Assembly: GCA_946626265.1 (NCBI GenBank)
Contig: CAMOUE010000003.1
Coordinates: 1-30,296 of the forward strand
Origin: an uncultured Eggerthellaceae bacterium
Lineage (GTDB): Bacteria; Actinomycetota; Coriobacteriia; Coriobacteriales; Eggerthellaceae
Reading direction: 5' to 3'
DNA: 30,296 nt
Shown: positions 14,312-21,968 of the stretch, piece after piece
Position numbering within the stretch: the first letter of the stretch is position 1
Layout: every line of letters begins with the position of its first letter
Made by a program: the position numbers and the translations under genes
The notes under the pieces: model-generated
What the model saw: only the letters and a program-made list of their open reading frames with translations
Database searches by the model: none
What the model was told of the DNA's origin: nothing

Positions 14312-15241
14312 CTATCGCCCTTCCGCATCGCCCCGTAAAAGCTCGCGCAGGCGCCCGGGCGAAAGGTAGTGGCGCTTTCCGCAGAAATGGCAGCAAACCT
14401 CGGCCGTCTCGTTCTTGGCGATCATGTCGCGCAGCTCGGCCTCGCCGAGGGCCATCGTGGCACGCGCGGCGCGCCGCTCGTTGCAGCCGCAGTAGAACTC
14501 GACGCGTTGCGCCTCGAGCTCCTGGTAATCGAGCCCATCGAGCACGCGACAGAGCACGTCGGTCGGCGTGGCGCCCGCGCGTAGCAGGTCGGTGACCGAC
14601 GTCACCGACGCTAGGTTGCGCTCGAGCCGCTCCACGACCTCGTCGATGCAATCGGGCATGAGCTGCACGATGAAGCCGCCCGCGCACTCGACGTCCCAGT
14701 TGCGACCGACGAGCACGCCCAGGCCCACGGACGTGGGAACCTGGTCGCTCACGGCGAAGTAGTGCGCGAGGTCTTCGGCGATCTCGCCCGAGACGAGCTC
14801 GACCCTGCTCGAGTACGGCTCGAAGCCGGGCAGGTCGCGCACGGCAGAAAGCGTTCCCTTCCCCACGGCGCCGCCCACGTCGAGCTTGCCGTCGGGACGC
14901 GCCGGCACCCACACGTGCGGGTTTCCCGGAAAGCCCTTCACCTGGCCCTCGCAGTTGGCGGTGACCGTCATCGCGCGGATGGGGCCGTCGCCTTTCACGA
15001 TGTACGTGAGCAGCTCGTCTGGCTGCTTGAACATCGACCCCGTCATGAGGGCGCCCATCATGAGACGCCCGAGCGCGGCCGTGACGACAGGAGACGTGTC
15101 GTGAGCGTCGCGGGCGGCTTGCACGACCCCGCGCGCGCTCAGCGCGAACGCGCGCACCATCCCGTAGGCCGCCGACCCGCGGACCATGTGATCGCCCGCG
15201 CGGACGCGGGCGCTTTCGAAATCTATGATACGAGCTCCCAT
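14312..15241 (-). CDS. hslO: Hsp33 redox-regulated chaperone
   Basis: A 309-residue Hsp33. The N-terminal core includes GPIRAMTVTANCEGQVKGF (87-105), characteristic of the family. The C-terminal redox switch has CGC at 251-253 and CHFC at 284-287, the CxC and CxxC that hold Zn2+ when reduced. Oxidation releases zinc and activates holdase activity against protein aggregation, in the cytosol. There is an extra Cys at 283. The ATG at 15241 was chosen because homology begins at once (MGARIIDFESARVRAG); upstream frame sequence is the antisense/overlap of the next gene. It lies 77 bp from the EamA gene on the same strand. Confidence 0.95.
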   Translation of the reverse strand: MGARIIDFESARVRAGDHMVRGSAAYGMVRAFALSARGVVQAARDAHDTSPVVTAALGRLMMGALMTGSMFKQPDELLTYIVKGDGPIRAMTVTANCEGQVKGFPGNPHVWVPARPDGKLDVGGAVGKGTLSAVRDLPGFEPYSSRVELVSGEIAEDLAHYFAVSDQVPTSVGLGVLVGRNWDVECAGGFIVQLMPDCIDEVVERLERNLASVTSVTDLLRAGATPTDVLCRVLDGLDYQELEAQRVEFYCGCNERRAARATMALGEAELRDMIAKNETAEVCCHFCGKRHYLSPGRLRELLRGDAEGR

Positions 15242-15308
15242 GACGTCGATTATACCTTTACGAGCACAGACCCGTCCGCGAACGGGCCGAAGCATTCGCC
15301 GTTGAGAC

Positions 15309-15329
15309 GACGGCCTCGTCACGGCCGTC
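15309..15329 (-). terminator. Hairpin overlapping the stop codon of the EamA transporter gene
   Basis: GACGGCC (15309-15315) pairs with GGCCGTC (15323-15329), and the TGA stop (15319-15321) sits in the 7-nt loop. On the minus strand it would separate this gene from hslO. There is no clear T tract, so termination is uncertain. Confidence 0.4.
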
Positions 15330-16218
15330 TGGACATCGGCCATCGCGGCACGAATCCCTCGGAAAGCGCAAGGCCGACGATGACGAGCATGAACCCGCCG
15401 ACGATCGCCGGCGTCAAAGGCTCGGCGAGCAGCAGGACGGCCCAGAACACGGTTATGGGCGCCTGCAGGTAGATGTAGGCGCTCGCCGCAGTCGGACCGA
15501 GGTGCTTCACGCTGTACCCCCACGTGACGAAGCATCCCGCAGACGCCAGCAATCCCAAGAAGGCCAAATTACCGAGCACGAGCGGCTCTGTCAGCGCGCC
15601 GAACGGGAACGGCTCGCCCGCAAACGGGCGTGTCGCCAGCATGAACAGCAGCCCCCATGCGAATATGCGCTTCGTGCTCGCAATCGTCTCGTAGCCGAAA
15701 CCCGACATCCGCTTGACGATGATGGAATACACCGCCCATGCCAAGGCGGCCACCAAGCAGAGCGCGACACCCGTCAAGCTCGCGTGCGCAGGGCCTTCCT
15801 GGAAGCTTATGAGCGCGATGCCGCTGATGGCCAGCAGAAATCCGACGACGAAACGCACGCCGAAGCCCTTCTCCTTCAAGACGAGGAAACCCAAGGCGGC
15901 CGTGAACAGGGGCGCCGTGGAGACGGCGACCGAGACGAACGACGCGTCGGCGAACTCGAGCGCCGTGTTCTCAGCGAGGTAATAACCGAATGTGCCCGTC
16001 AGGCCAGCTGCGGCGAACAGCAGCTCATGCGAACGCTTCTGCAGGCGCAAGACGCGCGGCCTGACGAGGCAAAGCGCCAGAAAACCCAGTACGGTCCGCG
16101 CTATCAGGATGTCGAGCGGGCCCATGCATCCGAGCAAGACCTTCGTGCACACGAACGTGAGGCCCCATACGCACATGGTGGCCAAAGCTGCGATATGCGG
16201 AAACGCGCGCGTTTTCAC
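15319..16218 (-). CDS. EamA/DMT-superfamily transporter
   Basis: About 299 residues with ten hydrophobic segments and two EamA repeats; MCVWGLTFVCTKVLL in the first and ALAWAVYSIIVKRMSG in the second are typical. Members export amino acids or other small metabolites, or act as nucleotide-sugar-type carriers; the substrate is unknown. The start is uncertain. I chose GTG at 16218 because the protein then has family length and begins just before the first helix. A TTG at 16296 would add 26 basic residues and overlap the end of the upstream lipoprotein gene. Neither has a strong ribosome site. Confidence 0.82.
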   Translation of the reverse strand: MKTRAFPHIAALATMCVWGLTFVCTKVLLGCMGPLDILIARTVLGFLALCLVRPRVLRLQKRSHELLFAAAGLTGTFGYYLAENTALEFADASFVSVAVSTAPLFTAALGFLVLKEKGFGVRFVVGFLLAISGIALISFQEGPAHASLTGVALCLVAALAWAVYSIIVKRMSGFGYETIASTKRIFAWGLLFMLATRPFAGEPFPFGALTEPLVLGNLAFLGLLASAGCFVTWGYSVKHLGPTAASAYIYLQAPITVFWAVLLLAEPLTPAIVGGFMLVIVGLALSEGFVPRWPMSRRP

Positions 16219-16276
16219 GAAGAGGAATTGTACCCATCGCGGACGTTTTCGCAAGGCGAGGAATCCAACCGGCCGT

Positions 16277-16861
16277 TCACGCACCGGCGAGGGCAAGGGT
16301 CATCTCGACGTCCTCGTTTGCCAGCAAGCCCTCCAACTCTGACGCCGTCATATCGCCGATCGTCCCGAGGCGCGTGTAGGCCCACGTGTTGGAGCCGTAG
16401 AAGACGACGATCGCATTGCCGTTGTACAGCACGACGTCACCGGGGGAAGTAGTTGTCTGGACATCCGAGCTCGGCAGCTCGGCCCCCAAAGCGCCGACCT
16501 GCTCGAAGCCCCCGTACTTGGTCATGCGCACGGTCAGCGGCGTTTCCCGTACGAGCTCCTTCAGCGCGGCAACGGCCTCGTTGTCCAACCAGGTCACGTT
16601 CACGGGCCGGCCGTCGATCGACATCGAGAGCTCGCCCCGCCGAGCCGCATCGCCCTCCGGCGCCGCGTCGTCCAGACGGGCGGCGCTGTCGCTTTCGGGC
16701 GAATCAGACCGTTGCGCCACACCGGGCTGTGCGCTGGCGGACGCGCCGTCGTCTCGAGCCTCGCCCGCGCCGCCCGCGCAGGCCGAGCAACACGTCAGCA
16801 CGGCGATTAGCAAAACGACTGTCGTTCCGAACCCGATAATCCCGGTTTTCCCGCCCCGCAT
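16277..16861 (-). CDS. Exported cyclophilin-like fold protein
   Basis: A 194-residue exported protein. Residues 1-28 are a signal peptide (positive start, hydrophobic core GTTVVLLIAVLT, then CCSAC); the last Cys could be a lipidation site, though the -3 position is unusual. A low-complexity Ala/Ser/Asp linker runs to about 75. The C-terminal 115 residues (SIDGRPVNVTWLDNEAVAAL, then PGDVVLYNGNAIVVFYGSNTWAYTRLG) match the small cyclophilin-like domain often found beside flavodoxins and aldo/keto reductases in gut anaerobes. Peptidyl-prolyl isomerase activity is not established for that group. ATG at 16861 has AAAGGA upstream. The same neighbourhood contains an exported flavodoxin and an Fe-S aldo/keto reductase, fitting that association. 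Confidence 0.8.
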   Translation of the reverse strand: MRGGKTGIIGFGTTVVLLIAVLTCCSACAGGAGEARDDGASASAQPGVAQRSDSPESDSAARLDDAAPEGDAARRGELSMSIDGRPVNVTWLDNEAVAALKELVRETPLTVRMTKYGGFEQVGALGAELPSSDVQTTTSPGDVVLYNGNAIVVFYGSNTWAYTRLGTIGDMTASELEGLLANEDVEMTLALAGA

Positions 16862-16954
16862 GGCGCATCCTTTCACTTGACGCGGCTTCATCCGCCGCTA
16901 TTCTTCGCCTAACACTACAAGGTAAAGCAGGCTTTAAGTCAAGCGGGAACGCGC

Positions 16955-17557
16955 TTATGCGCAAGAACCTTCCCCGAGGGCCCGTACGATATAGCGGTTC
17001 TCGAACGCGCCGACGAGCCATGCACCCATCTGATCGTGCGTGTACGGCACGTCGTTGTGCTTGCGCGCAGGCCCCGACGAGTCCTTCATATAGAACAGCC
17101 CGCCTTCGTGTTTCCAAATGCAGGCGAAATGGCCGCCCGAATGCTGCCATGACTGGCGCGATCCATCGCGGTTGAGCCAAGGGCTTCCGATATCGCGCGA
17201 GCTAGCCCAGACGACAGCACCCTCCTCGAGCACGCGTGCAAGGTTCTCGACGCTCTTGTCTGCGAGAAACTCCGTTTCCACGCCGAACAGCTCCCGATGC
17301 ATGTCCGCATATTCCACGTACGCGTCCTTCGCGAAGATGCCGCCTGGCCGCGCCTGGCGGATTCCCCACTCCTTGCGCATCTTGTACACGTCTCCCGGCA
17401 TGTGGCGTGCGCCCGTCAGCACGTCGACGCACATCGTGTAAGCGACAAGCCCGCAGCCCGCCCACGACACGGTGTAGCCCGCATAGGGCAAATGCCCCCA
17501 TCGGGGATCGGACTGCTCGAAGAAGACCTCGTCGGCTCGTTCGAACGGCTTCGGCAC
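16955..17557 (-). CDS. C39-like papain-fold cysteine peptidase, apparently cytosolic
   Basis: A 200-residue protein of the peptidase C39-like type. FFEQSDPRWGHLPY (12-25) is the family's opening motif, SWAGCG places the catalytic Cys at 35, GGHFACIWKHEG gives His143, and MKDSSG gives Asp159. The spacing fits a Cys-His-Asp triad. Most homologs carry a signal peptide or sit in large cell-wall proteins; this one starts directly before the domain and has none. GTG at 17557 has AGGAGGG upstream; the longer frame has no such site. It begins 12 nt after the stop of the shortened reductase gene, so both are in one transcript. The substrate is unknown. Confidence 0.82.
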   Translation of the reverse strand: MPKPFERADEVFFEQSDPRWGHLPYAGYTVSWAGCGLVAYTMCVDVLTGARHMPGDVYKMRKEWGIRQARPGGIFAKDAYVEYADMHRELFGVETEFLADKSVENLARVLEEGAVVWASSRDIGSPWLNRDGSRQSWQHSGGHFACIWKHEGGLFYMKDSSGPARKHNDVPYTHDQMGAWLVGAFENRYIVRALGEGSCA

Positions 17558-17568
17558 GGCAAGCCCTC

Positions 17569-17904
17569 CTAGCGTATGAAATTCGTGCCCACGCGATGCT
17601 CGGGCTGGACGGGTTCCTCCACGCCGGCGGCGCGTCCGGCTTCGATCGACTCCAGCAGCCAAGCCATGTTGCGGCCGAGAACCTGCATGACCTGCACGCC
17701 CTCCTCGTCACGCATGACCTCGTCGGGCGTGTTGCCGTGCACGGCGCATTTGTAGCAGCCAATGCAGCCCGCGATGGGCTTGGCTCCAATCCAGAACTCA
17801 TCGGTTCCCACGCCCGCTTCACGCAGGCCATCCCCCACGAGTTGCAGGGCGGTGTGCGTGCATCCCGACTTGTGCGGCGATCCGTTGACGAGCAGAGCTT
17901 TCAT
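17569..17904 (-). pseudogene. NAD(P)H-dependent FMN reductase/flavodoxin-fold gene with in-frame internal deletion
   Basis: The 111-residue frame has both ends of a familiar flavin reductase but not its middle. MKALLVNGSPHKSGCTHTAL is the FMN phosphate loop, and FWIGAKPIAGCIGCYKC follows. It then jumps directly to VHGNTPDEVMRDEEGVQ, GRNMAWLLESIEAG and the C-terminal TNFIR. Full-length relatives have roughly 90-100 more residues between these parts, including the isoalloxazine-binding GSPVYY-type loop. The missing piece removes the flavin site but preserves the frame, so a stable short product is possible but unlikely to be an active reductase. It lies between the DUF4405-like gene and the C39-like gene on the same strand. 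Confidence 0.75.
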
Positions 17905-17939
17905 GCTTTCATTCCCCCGTTCAATACGTGGCAGTCTAA

Positions 17940-18662
17940 CTAGCGACGGCTCGATCGGGCGCGACTCAGACGGTCGAGCAACATCCTCAGATAATGGAAG
18001 GCTCCCGCAACAAGCGCTGCGATCGAGGCGTACTGGCCCAAGCGGTATGCGATGGAGGCGCCGTGGTCTGCGGCGGCGAACCGAACGTTGGCAAGCAGGT
18101 AATCCGCGAGGCCGAGCTGAACGAACGACCATGCGCCGCACGCTGCGACGACGAGCCAGACGGCGCGGAGAACCCAAAGAGCGCCCGAGCCGGCCCTGCG
18201 CAACGCGCCCGTTCGCGCGACGACGCTCCTGAGCTGGATCCCCACGTGAGCGAACCCGAAGACGAACGCCCAGTACGAGCACAGCATGTGCATGCTGCGT
18301 GCCCACGACGCACCTGGCAGGGCGGGCAGGAACCATAAAGCGTGCTTCGACAGCACGACGGCGCTGGCGGCTTGGCCGATGGCGCATGCGAGCAGCCCGA
18401 CGACGGCGACGGTTTGCAGAACGCGCGCGGCCGTCCACCGGCCATGCGGCAACGCGGCAAACCAGCGCCTGTTCAGAACCGCATGGACGATGGCCAACAC
18501 GACGAACGCGATACCCAGGTACTCGTGGGGCGCCTCCTCGACGAGCGCCGTCGCCATGACGGCAATCAGGTCGAGGACGAGCAGCACGTCGACGACCGCG
18601 CGGACCTTGCCGGCGACGGCGCGCCGCTTCGACCGCGTTGTCGGAATCCTCCCCGCTTCCAT
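17940..18662 (-). CDS. DUF4405-like membrane protein (predicted cytochrome b type)
   Basis: A 240-residue protein with about six hydrophobic segments. Helix-associated histidines occur at regular places: EEAPHEYLG, AIVHAVLNRRW, MHMLCSYW and FAHVGIQL. This His pattern, with H-x-x-x-N-R-x-W after the second helix, is that of the DUF4405/cytochrome b561-like group, where paired His could ligate heme. A role in passing electrons from quinones across the membrane would suit the exported flavodoxin gene just upstream, but that is inference. The N-terminus is basic and cytosolic. Start ATG at 18662 has a weak site. Confidence 0.75.
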   Translation of the reverse strand: MEAGRIPTTRSKRRAVAGKVRAVVDVLLVLDLIAVMATALVEEAPHEYLGIAFVVLAIVHAVLNRRWFAALPHGRWTAARVLQTVAVVGLLACAIGQAASAVVLSKHALWFLPALPGASWARSMHMLCSYWAFVFGFAHVGIQLRSVVARTGALRRAGSGALWVLRAVWLVVAACGAWSFVQLGLADYLLANVRFAAADHGASIAYRLGQYASIAALVAGAFHYLRMLLDRLSRARSSRR

Positions 18663-18688
18663 TGCCCTGCCGCCTACGCAACCCGAAG

Positions 18689-19438
18689 CTATCCGAGCCA
18701 GGCTTCTACGGAAGCCCTCGCCCGGTCGCGCGAGTTCTGGGCGGTCGAGCCCGTCATCGACAGCCCCTGCCCGACGGTCGCGGCCGCACAGGTCGACTCG
18801 ATGGAGGCCGGCGTGCTGCCGATGCCGCTTCCCTCGTGCGTGCAGAAGGGACGGATGTCCTTGCCCGACCAGTCATGCGCCTCGAGGAACGTGTAGACGC
18901 ACATGGGAAGGTCGCCCCACCAGATGGGGTAGCCCAGGTAAACGGTCTTGTAGCTCGCGATGTCGACGTCGCCCTGGAAAGCCGGGCGCGCACCCTCGTT
19001 CTGCTCGGCGAGCGCCACGTCGCAGCACTCGTCGTAACCCTCGGGGTACGCTTGCGCCGGGACGATCTCGAACAGGTCGGCACCCGTTTTCTCCGCGATC
19101 ATGTGCGCGACGACGGAGGTGTTGCCCTCTTCCACGACGCCTACGCCGTAGTTCTCGCCGGCACGCGAGAAGTAGATGACGAGTGCATCTGATTTCGGAG
19201 ACGCAAGCGAGGCGGATGCGGACGACGAGGCTGCGGCGGCCGACGCCGAAGTCGAAGCCGCAGCGGCCGACGCCGACGAGGCTGCGGCATCAGCCGTGGC
19301 CGACGCCGACGAGGCTGCGGATGCCGCCGACGCTACGCCGGATCCGCGCCCCTCGCCGCACCCCGGAAGGGCCACGGCCGCCGCCCCGAATGCGACAGCC
19401 CCTGCCATGCTTAAAAACGAACGCCTGCTGAGCAACAT
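18689..19438 (-). CDS. Tat-exported flavodoxin (probable lipoprotein)
   Basis: A 249-residue protein. The N-terminus has a twin-arginine motif (LSRRSFLSM, R5-R6), a hydrophobic core and LPGC27, suggesting Tat export of a folded cofactor protein and lipid anchoring. Residues 30-80 are a Ser/Ala linker with an internal repeat. The C-terminal 165 residues are a flavodoxin: ALVIYFSRAGENY (FMN phosphate loop), GYPIWWGDLPMCVYTFLE and PFCTHEGSG. It closely resembles the cytosolic flavodoxin at 22040-22564. Flavodoxins carry one or two electrons through FMN; being outside the membrane it needs an exported or membrane partner, perhaps the adjacent DUF4405-like protein. The ATG at 19438 was chosen over 19447 because AAAGGA is 8 nt upstream. 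Confidence 0.88.
   Translation of the reverse strand: MLLSRRSFLSMAGAVAFGAAAVALPGCGEGRGSGVASAASAASSASATADAAASSASAAAASTSASAAAASSSASASLASPKSDALVIYFSRAGENYGVGVVEEGNTSVVAHMIAEKTGADLFEIVPAQAYPEGYDECCDVALAEQNEGARPAFQGDVDIASYKTVYLGYPIWWGDLPMCVYTFLEAHDWSGKDIRPFCTHEGSGIGSTPASIESTCAAATVGQGLSMTGSTAQNSRDRARASVEAWLG
19265..19320. repeat. Direct repeat in the Ser/Ala linker coding region
   Basis: A 23-nt sequence (19265-19287) recurs exactly at 19298-19320, an offset of 33 bp or 11 codons. It encodes repeated Ala/Ser linker units of the exported flavodoxin. The in-frame period makes length variation by slippage plausible. Confidence 0.7.
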
Positions 19439-19504
19439 ATGCAACATCCTTTCACATGCGGCGTCGACTTGCCGCTTGTAGATTACTGTACGAAATCGGC
19501 ATCG

Positions 19505-20629
19505 CTAGTCGAAAGCCGCTGAAACCTCTTCGAGCAAATCCCTGATCGGAAGCTTCTGGGGGCAAGCGCGCTCGCACAGGCCGCAGCCGATGCAATCGCG
19601 AGCGCGACCGCGCCCTTCCCCGACGAGCGAGTTCGAATAGTACCACCCGGGATTCCACCCGCCGAACACGCGTTGCGAGTTGAGGCAGCCGAGCATCTCG
19701 GGGATCATGATCTGCTTCGGGCACCCGTCCGTGCAGTAGTGGCACGAAGTGCACTCCACCATGCCGAGCTCGCGAAACACGTCGCGGATGCGCCCGAGCC
19801 CCTCTTTCTGCTCGTCCGTAAGCGGTTCCGGATCGCGCATCGAGGCGATGTTGTCAGCCATCTGCGCGGAATCGCCCATTCCCGAAAGGACGATCGCGTT
19901 GTTCGGGTAGCTCGCGGCGAACCGCAGCGCAAGTCCCGCGTTCGAGAGCCCCTCGGGGTTCGGTATGCCGTCGACGACGTCTTGCGCGGCGGCGGGAAGA
20001 TTCACGAGACCGCCGCCTTTCAGGGGCTCCATCACGATGCAGGGGATCTTGCGCCGTTCGCAGACCTCGTAGCATCCGAGCGATTGCACGGCGCCGTTCT
20101 CGAAGTCCGCATAGTTGAATTGGATCTGGACGGCTTCGATCTCCGGATGCTCGTCGAGGATTCGCTCGAGCACATCGGGCGTATCGTGAAACGATATTCC
20201 CACATGGCGCGTCTTGCCGGCCGCCTTGAACGCTGCCGCGTGCTCGTAGGCGTGGGCGCGCTGGTACTTCTCGTACGTCGATGCGTTCTGCGCATGCATG
20301 AGCAGCATGTCGAGGTAGTCGACGCCAAGTGCATCGAGCTCGGCGTCGAGCAGCGCATCGATCTCCCCCTCGCGTCGCCAGTTCTCCGTCGACAGCTTGT
20401 CCGCTATGAAGAAGCTTTCGCGTGGGTGGCGTTTCACGAGGCATTCGCGAAGGGCCGTCTCGCTCTTGCCGCCATGGTAGACATGCGCCGTGTCGAAGTA
20501 GTTGAACCCGGCGGCCAAGAACGCGTCGACCATGCGCTCCATCTCGCGGTAGCCTGCGCTTCCACCGCCGCCGGGCAATCGCATGCAACCGAAACCGAGG
20601 CGTCCTCTCGTCTCATCTACCCAGCTCAC
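19505..20629 (-). CDS. Aldo/keto reductase with C-terminal 2[4Fe-4S] domain
   Basis: A 374-residue fusion. Residues 1-270 are an aldo/keto reductase barrel with the tetrad D46, Y51, K78 and H112 (FDTAHVYHGG, ADKLS, LLMHAQ). Residues 290-374 hold two cluster motifs, CTSCHYCTDGCP and CIGCGLCERACP, as in bacterial ferredoxins. This AKR-ferredoxin form is common in anaerobes; the substrates are mostly unknown and the clusters suggest electron input from ferredoxin or flavodoxin. It begins with GTG at 20629 preceded by AAAGGGG. Downstream on the same strand is the exported flavodoxin gene; upstream is the NTF2-like gene, 36 bp away. Confidence 0.92.
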   Translation of the reverse strand: MSWVDETRGRLGFGCMRLPGGGGSAGYREMERMVDAFLAAGFNYFDTAHVYHGGKSETALRECLVKRHPRESFFIADKLSTENWRREGEIDALLDAELDALGVDYLDMLLMHAQNASTYEKYQRAHAYEHAAAFKAAGKTRHVGISFHDTPDVLERILDEHPEIEAVQIQFNYADFENGAVQSLGCYEVCERRKIPCIVMEPLKGGGLVNLPAAAQDVVDGIPNPEGLSNAGLALRFAASYPNNAIVLSGMGDSAQMADNIASMRDPEPLTDEQKEGLGRIRDVFRELGMVECTSCHYCTDGCPKQIMIPEMLGCLNSQRVFGGWNPGWYYSNSLVGEGRGRARDCIGCGLCERACPQKLPIRDLLEEVSAAFD

Positions 20630-20665
20630 GAATTCCCCTTTCGTCCTTGCTCCGCACCTCGCCGT

Positions 20666-21040
20666 TCAGTACGTCGAGGCGCGCGATTCCACGATCTTCC
20701 ATTCTCCGTCGCGCTTGGCCGCCTTGAGGTCCTGCTGCAAACGCCACGTATGGCGTCCGCCGCCGAACACGGCCGCGTTAACGCGCGAGCGCCCGCGGAC
20801 GGTGGCATGCTCGCCGTCGGAAGCGATGTCCACCTCGATCGAATCGTGTTCGGTCGAGTAGTAGTTCAGCGTGCCGTCGAGCACGGCCGCGATGTAGGCG
20901 CGCTTGGACTGGCGCAGGCCCGTCATATGCACGAGCGTATAGTCGTCGGCGAGCACGGTCGCGATGCCGTCTGCGTCCTTCCGCATCGACGCGTCGCACA
21001 GATCGCGGTACAGCTGCGCGCAAATCTCCTGGTCGCTCAT
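20666..21040 (-). CDS. NTF2/SnoaL-like fold protein
   Basis: A 124-residue cytosolic protein with the cone-shaped NTF2-like pattern: an N-terminal helix pair (EICAQLYRDLCDASMRKDADGIATVLADDY), then a sheet with HMTG, ATVRGRSRVNAAVFGG and the final KIVESRASTY. It matches DUF4440/SnoaL-type proteins, which can be isomerases, dehydratases or binding proteins. No catalytic residues can be assigned. AGAGGAAAC precedes the ATG. It lies just after palindrome copy B and just before the aldo/keto reductase gene, an association common in gut anaerobes. Confidence 0.8.
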   Translation of the reverse strand: MSDQEICAQLYRDLCDASMRKDADGIATVLADDYTLVHMTGLRQSKRAYIAAVLDGTLNYYSTEHDSIEVDIASDGEHATVRGRSRVNAAVFGGGRHTWRLQQDLKAAKRDGEWKIVESRASTY

Positions 21041-21054
21041 TGTTTCCTCTCGAA

Positions 21055-21089
21055 AATGTGAAAAAAGGGTCAGACCCTTTTTTCACATT
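21055..21089 (-). repeat. 35-bp palindromic element, copy B (also terminator of the SDR gene)
   Basis: Arms 21055-21071 and 21073-21089 are perfect 17-nt complements around one central A, identical to the inner 35 bp of copy A at 11943 and in the same orientation. It ends one base before the stop codon (21091) of the minus-strand SDR gene and lies 15 nt upstream of the NTF2-like start. Confidence 0.8.
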
Positions 21090-21090
21090 A

Positions 21091-21933
21091 TTATGCATTC
21101 TCGGGTTGAAGGGGGCCGTAGTAGTAGCTCGCGGTCGCGCCGCCGTCGATGAGGAAGTCGCTGCCGGAGATGAACGCGCCCTGCGGGCCCATGACGAGCT
21201 CGGCGAGCGCGCCCACTTCGTCGGCCGTCCCGGGACGGCCCGCGGGGCACTTGGCGAACATGTTTTTGTAGAAGTCCCCGCGCGGGCCGTTGAACTCGTC
21301 GATCGCGAGCGGCGTGACGATGATGCCGGGGCTGATGGAGTTGATGCGCGCACCGCGCTCGCCCCAGCGACACGCCTCGAACATGACGCGCTTCTCATTG
21401 CAGCGCTTGGCAAGCTGGTACGCATGCAGCGTGTCGCGCACGTTCTCGGGCGCGAGCAACGGCAAGGCGAGCAGCTCCTCGGTCGGCGTCGTCGCGAGCT
21501 GGCGATCCTCCTCGGGCGTGAGCTGCGGCATGCGCTTGCCCGACTGACTCGAGATGGTGACGCCCACGCCGCCGGGCTCGATGACCTTACCGACCTCCTC
21601 GAGCAGCACGGCTGTGCCGTAGAGGTCGACTTTGAGAATGACCTCGATAGGCGCCTGCGACGGCGACACGCCCGCCGCGTTGATGAGCGTCGTGATGGGG
21701 CCGAGCTCTTGCGCGCGGGCGATCATGCCGAGGATGGACGCGCGGTCCGAAAGGTCCATCTCGTAGGGCTCGCAATCGAAGCCCGCCTCGTTCATGACCT
21801 TGGCGATCGCCTCGGCATTGGCTATGGACTTGTCACCTACGAGGAGCTTCTTGCCGTAGCCCACGCGTCTCGCGATGGCCATGCCGATTTGGCCGGCACC
21901 CGTCCAGATGACCACGTCTTTCTTGTCGTTCAT
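21091..21933 (-). CDS. Short-chain dehydrogenase/reductase (SDR)
   Basis: A 280-residue NAD(P)-dependent oxidoreductase. The nucleotide motif is TGAGQIG (11-17), INAAG is at 84-88, the active site has S128/S129 with Y172-Q-L-A-K176, and the C-terminal sequence is INSISPGIIVTPLA followed by GSDFLIDGGATASY. The full Ser-Tyr-Lys set is present, unlike the SDR at 141-1136. A 25-residue insert (EEDRQLATTPTEELLALPLL) sits between Ser and Tyr and probably forms a substrate lid; homologs with this insert are common in anaerobic actinobacteria and clostridia. AAGGTGAAAGCGC precedes the ATG. The substrate is unknown. Confidence 0.9.
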   Translation of the reverse strand: MNDKKDVVIWTGAGQIGMAIARRVGYGKKLLVGDKSIANAEAIAKVMNEAGFDCEPYEMDLSDRASILGMIARAQELGPITTLINAAGVSPSQAPIEVILKVDLYGTAVLLEEVGKVIEPGGVGVTISSQSGKRMPQLTPEEDRQLATTPTEELLALPLLAPENVRDTLHAYQLAKRCNEKRVMFEACRWGERGARINSISPGIIVTPLAIDEFNGPRGDFYKNMFAKCPAGRPGTADEVGALAELVMGPQGAFISGSDFLIDGGATASYYYGPLQPENA

Positions 21934-21968
21934 GCGCTTTCACCTTTTCCTTCAGACTGATTTTCCGT

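Noticed and set aside
15319..16296. TTG start at 16296 for the EamA transporter
   Set aside because: It would overlap the upstream gene and add a basic, non-conserved leader; the GTG at 16218 gives family length, although its ribosome site is also weak.
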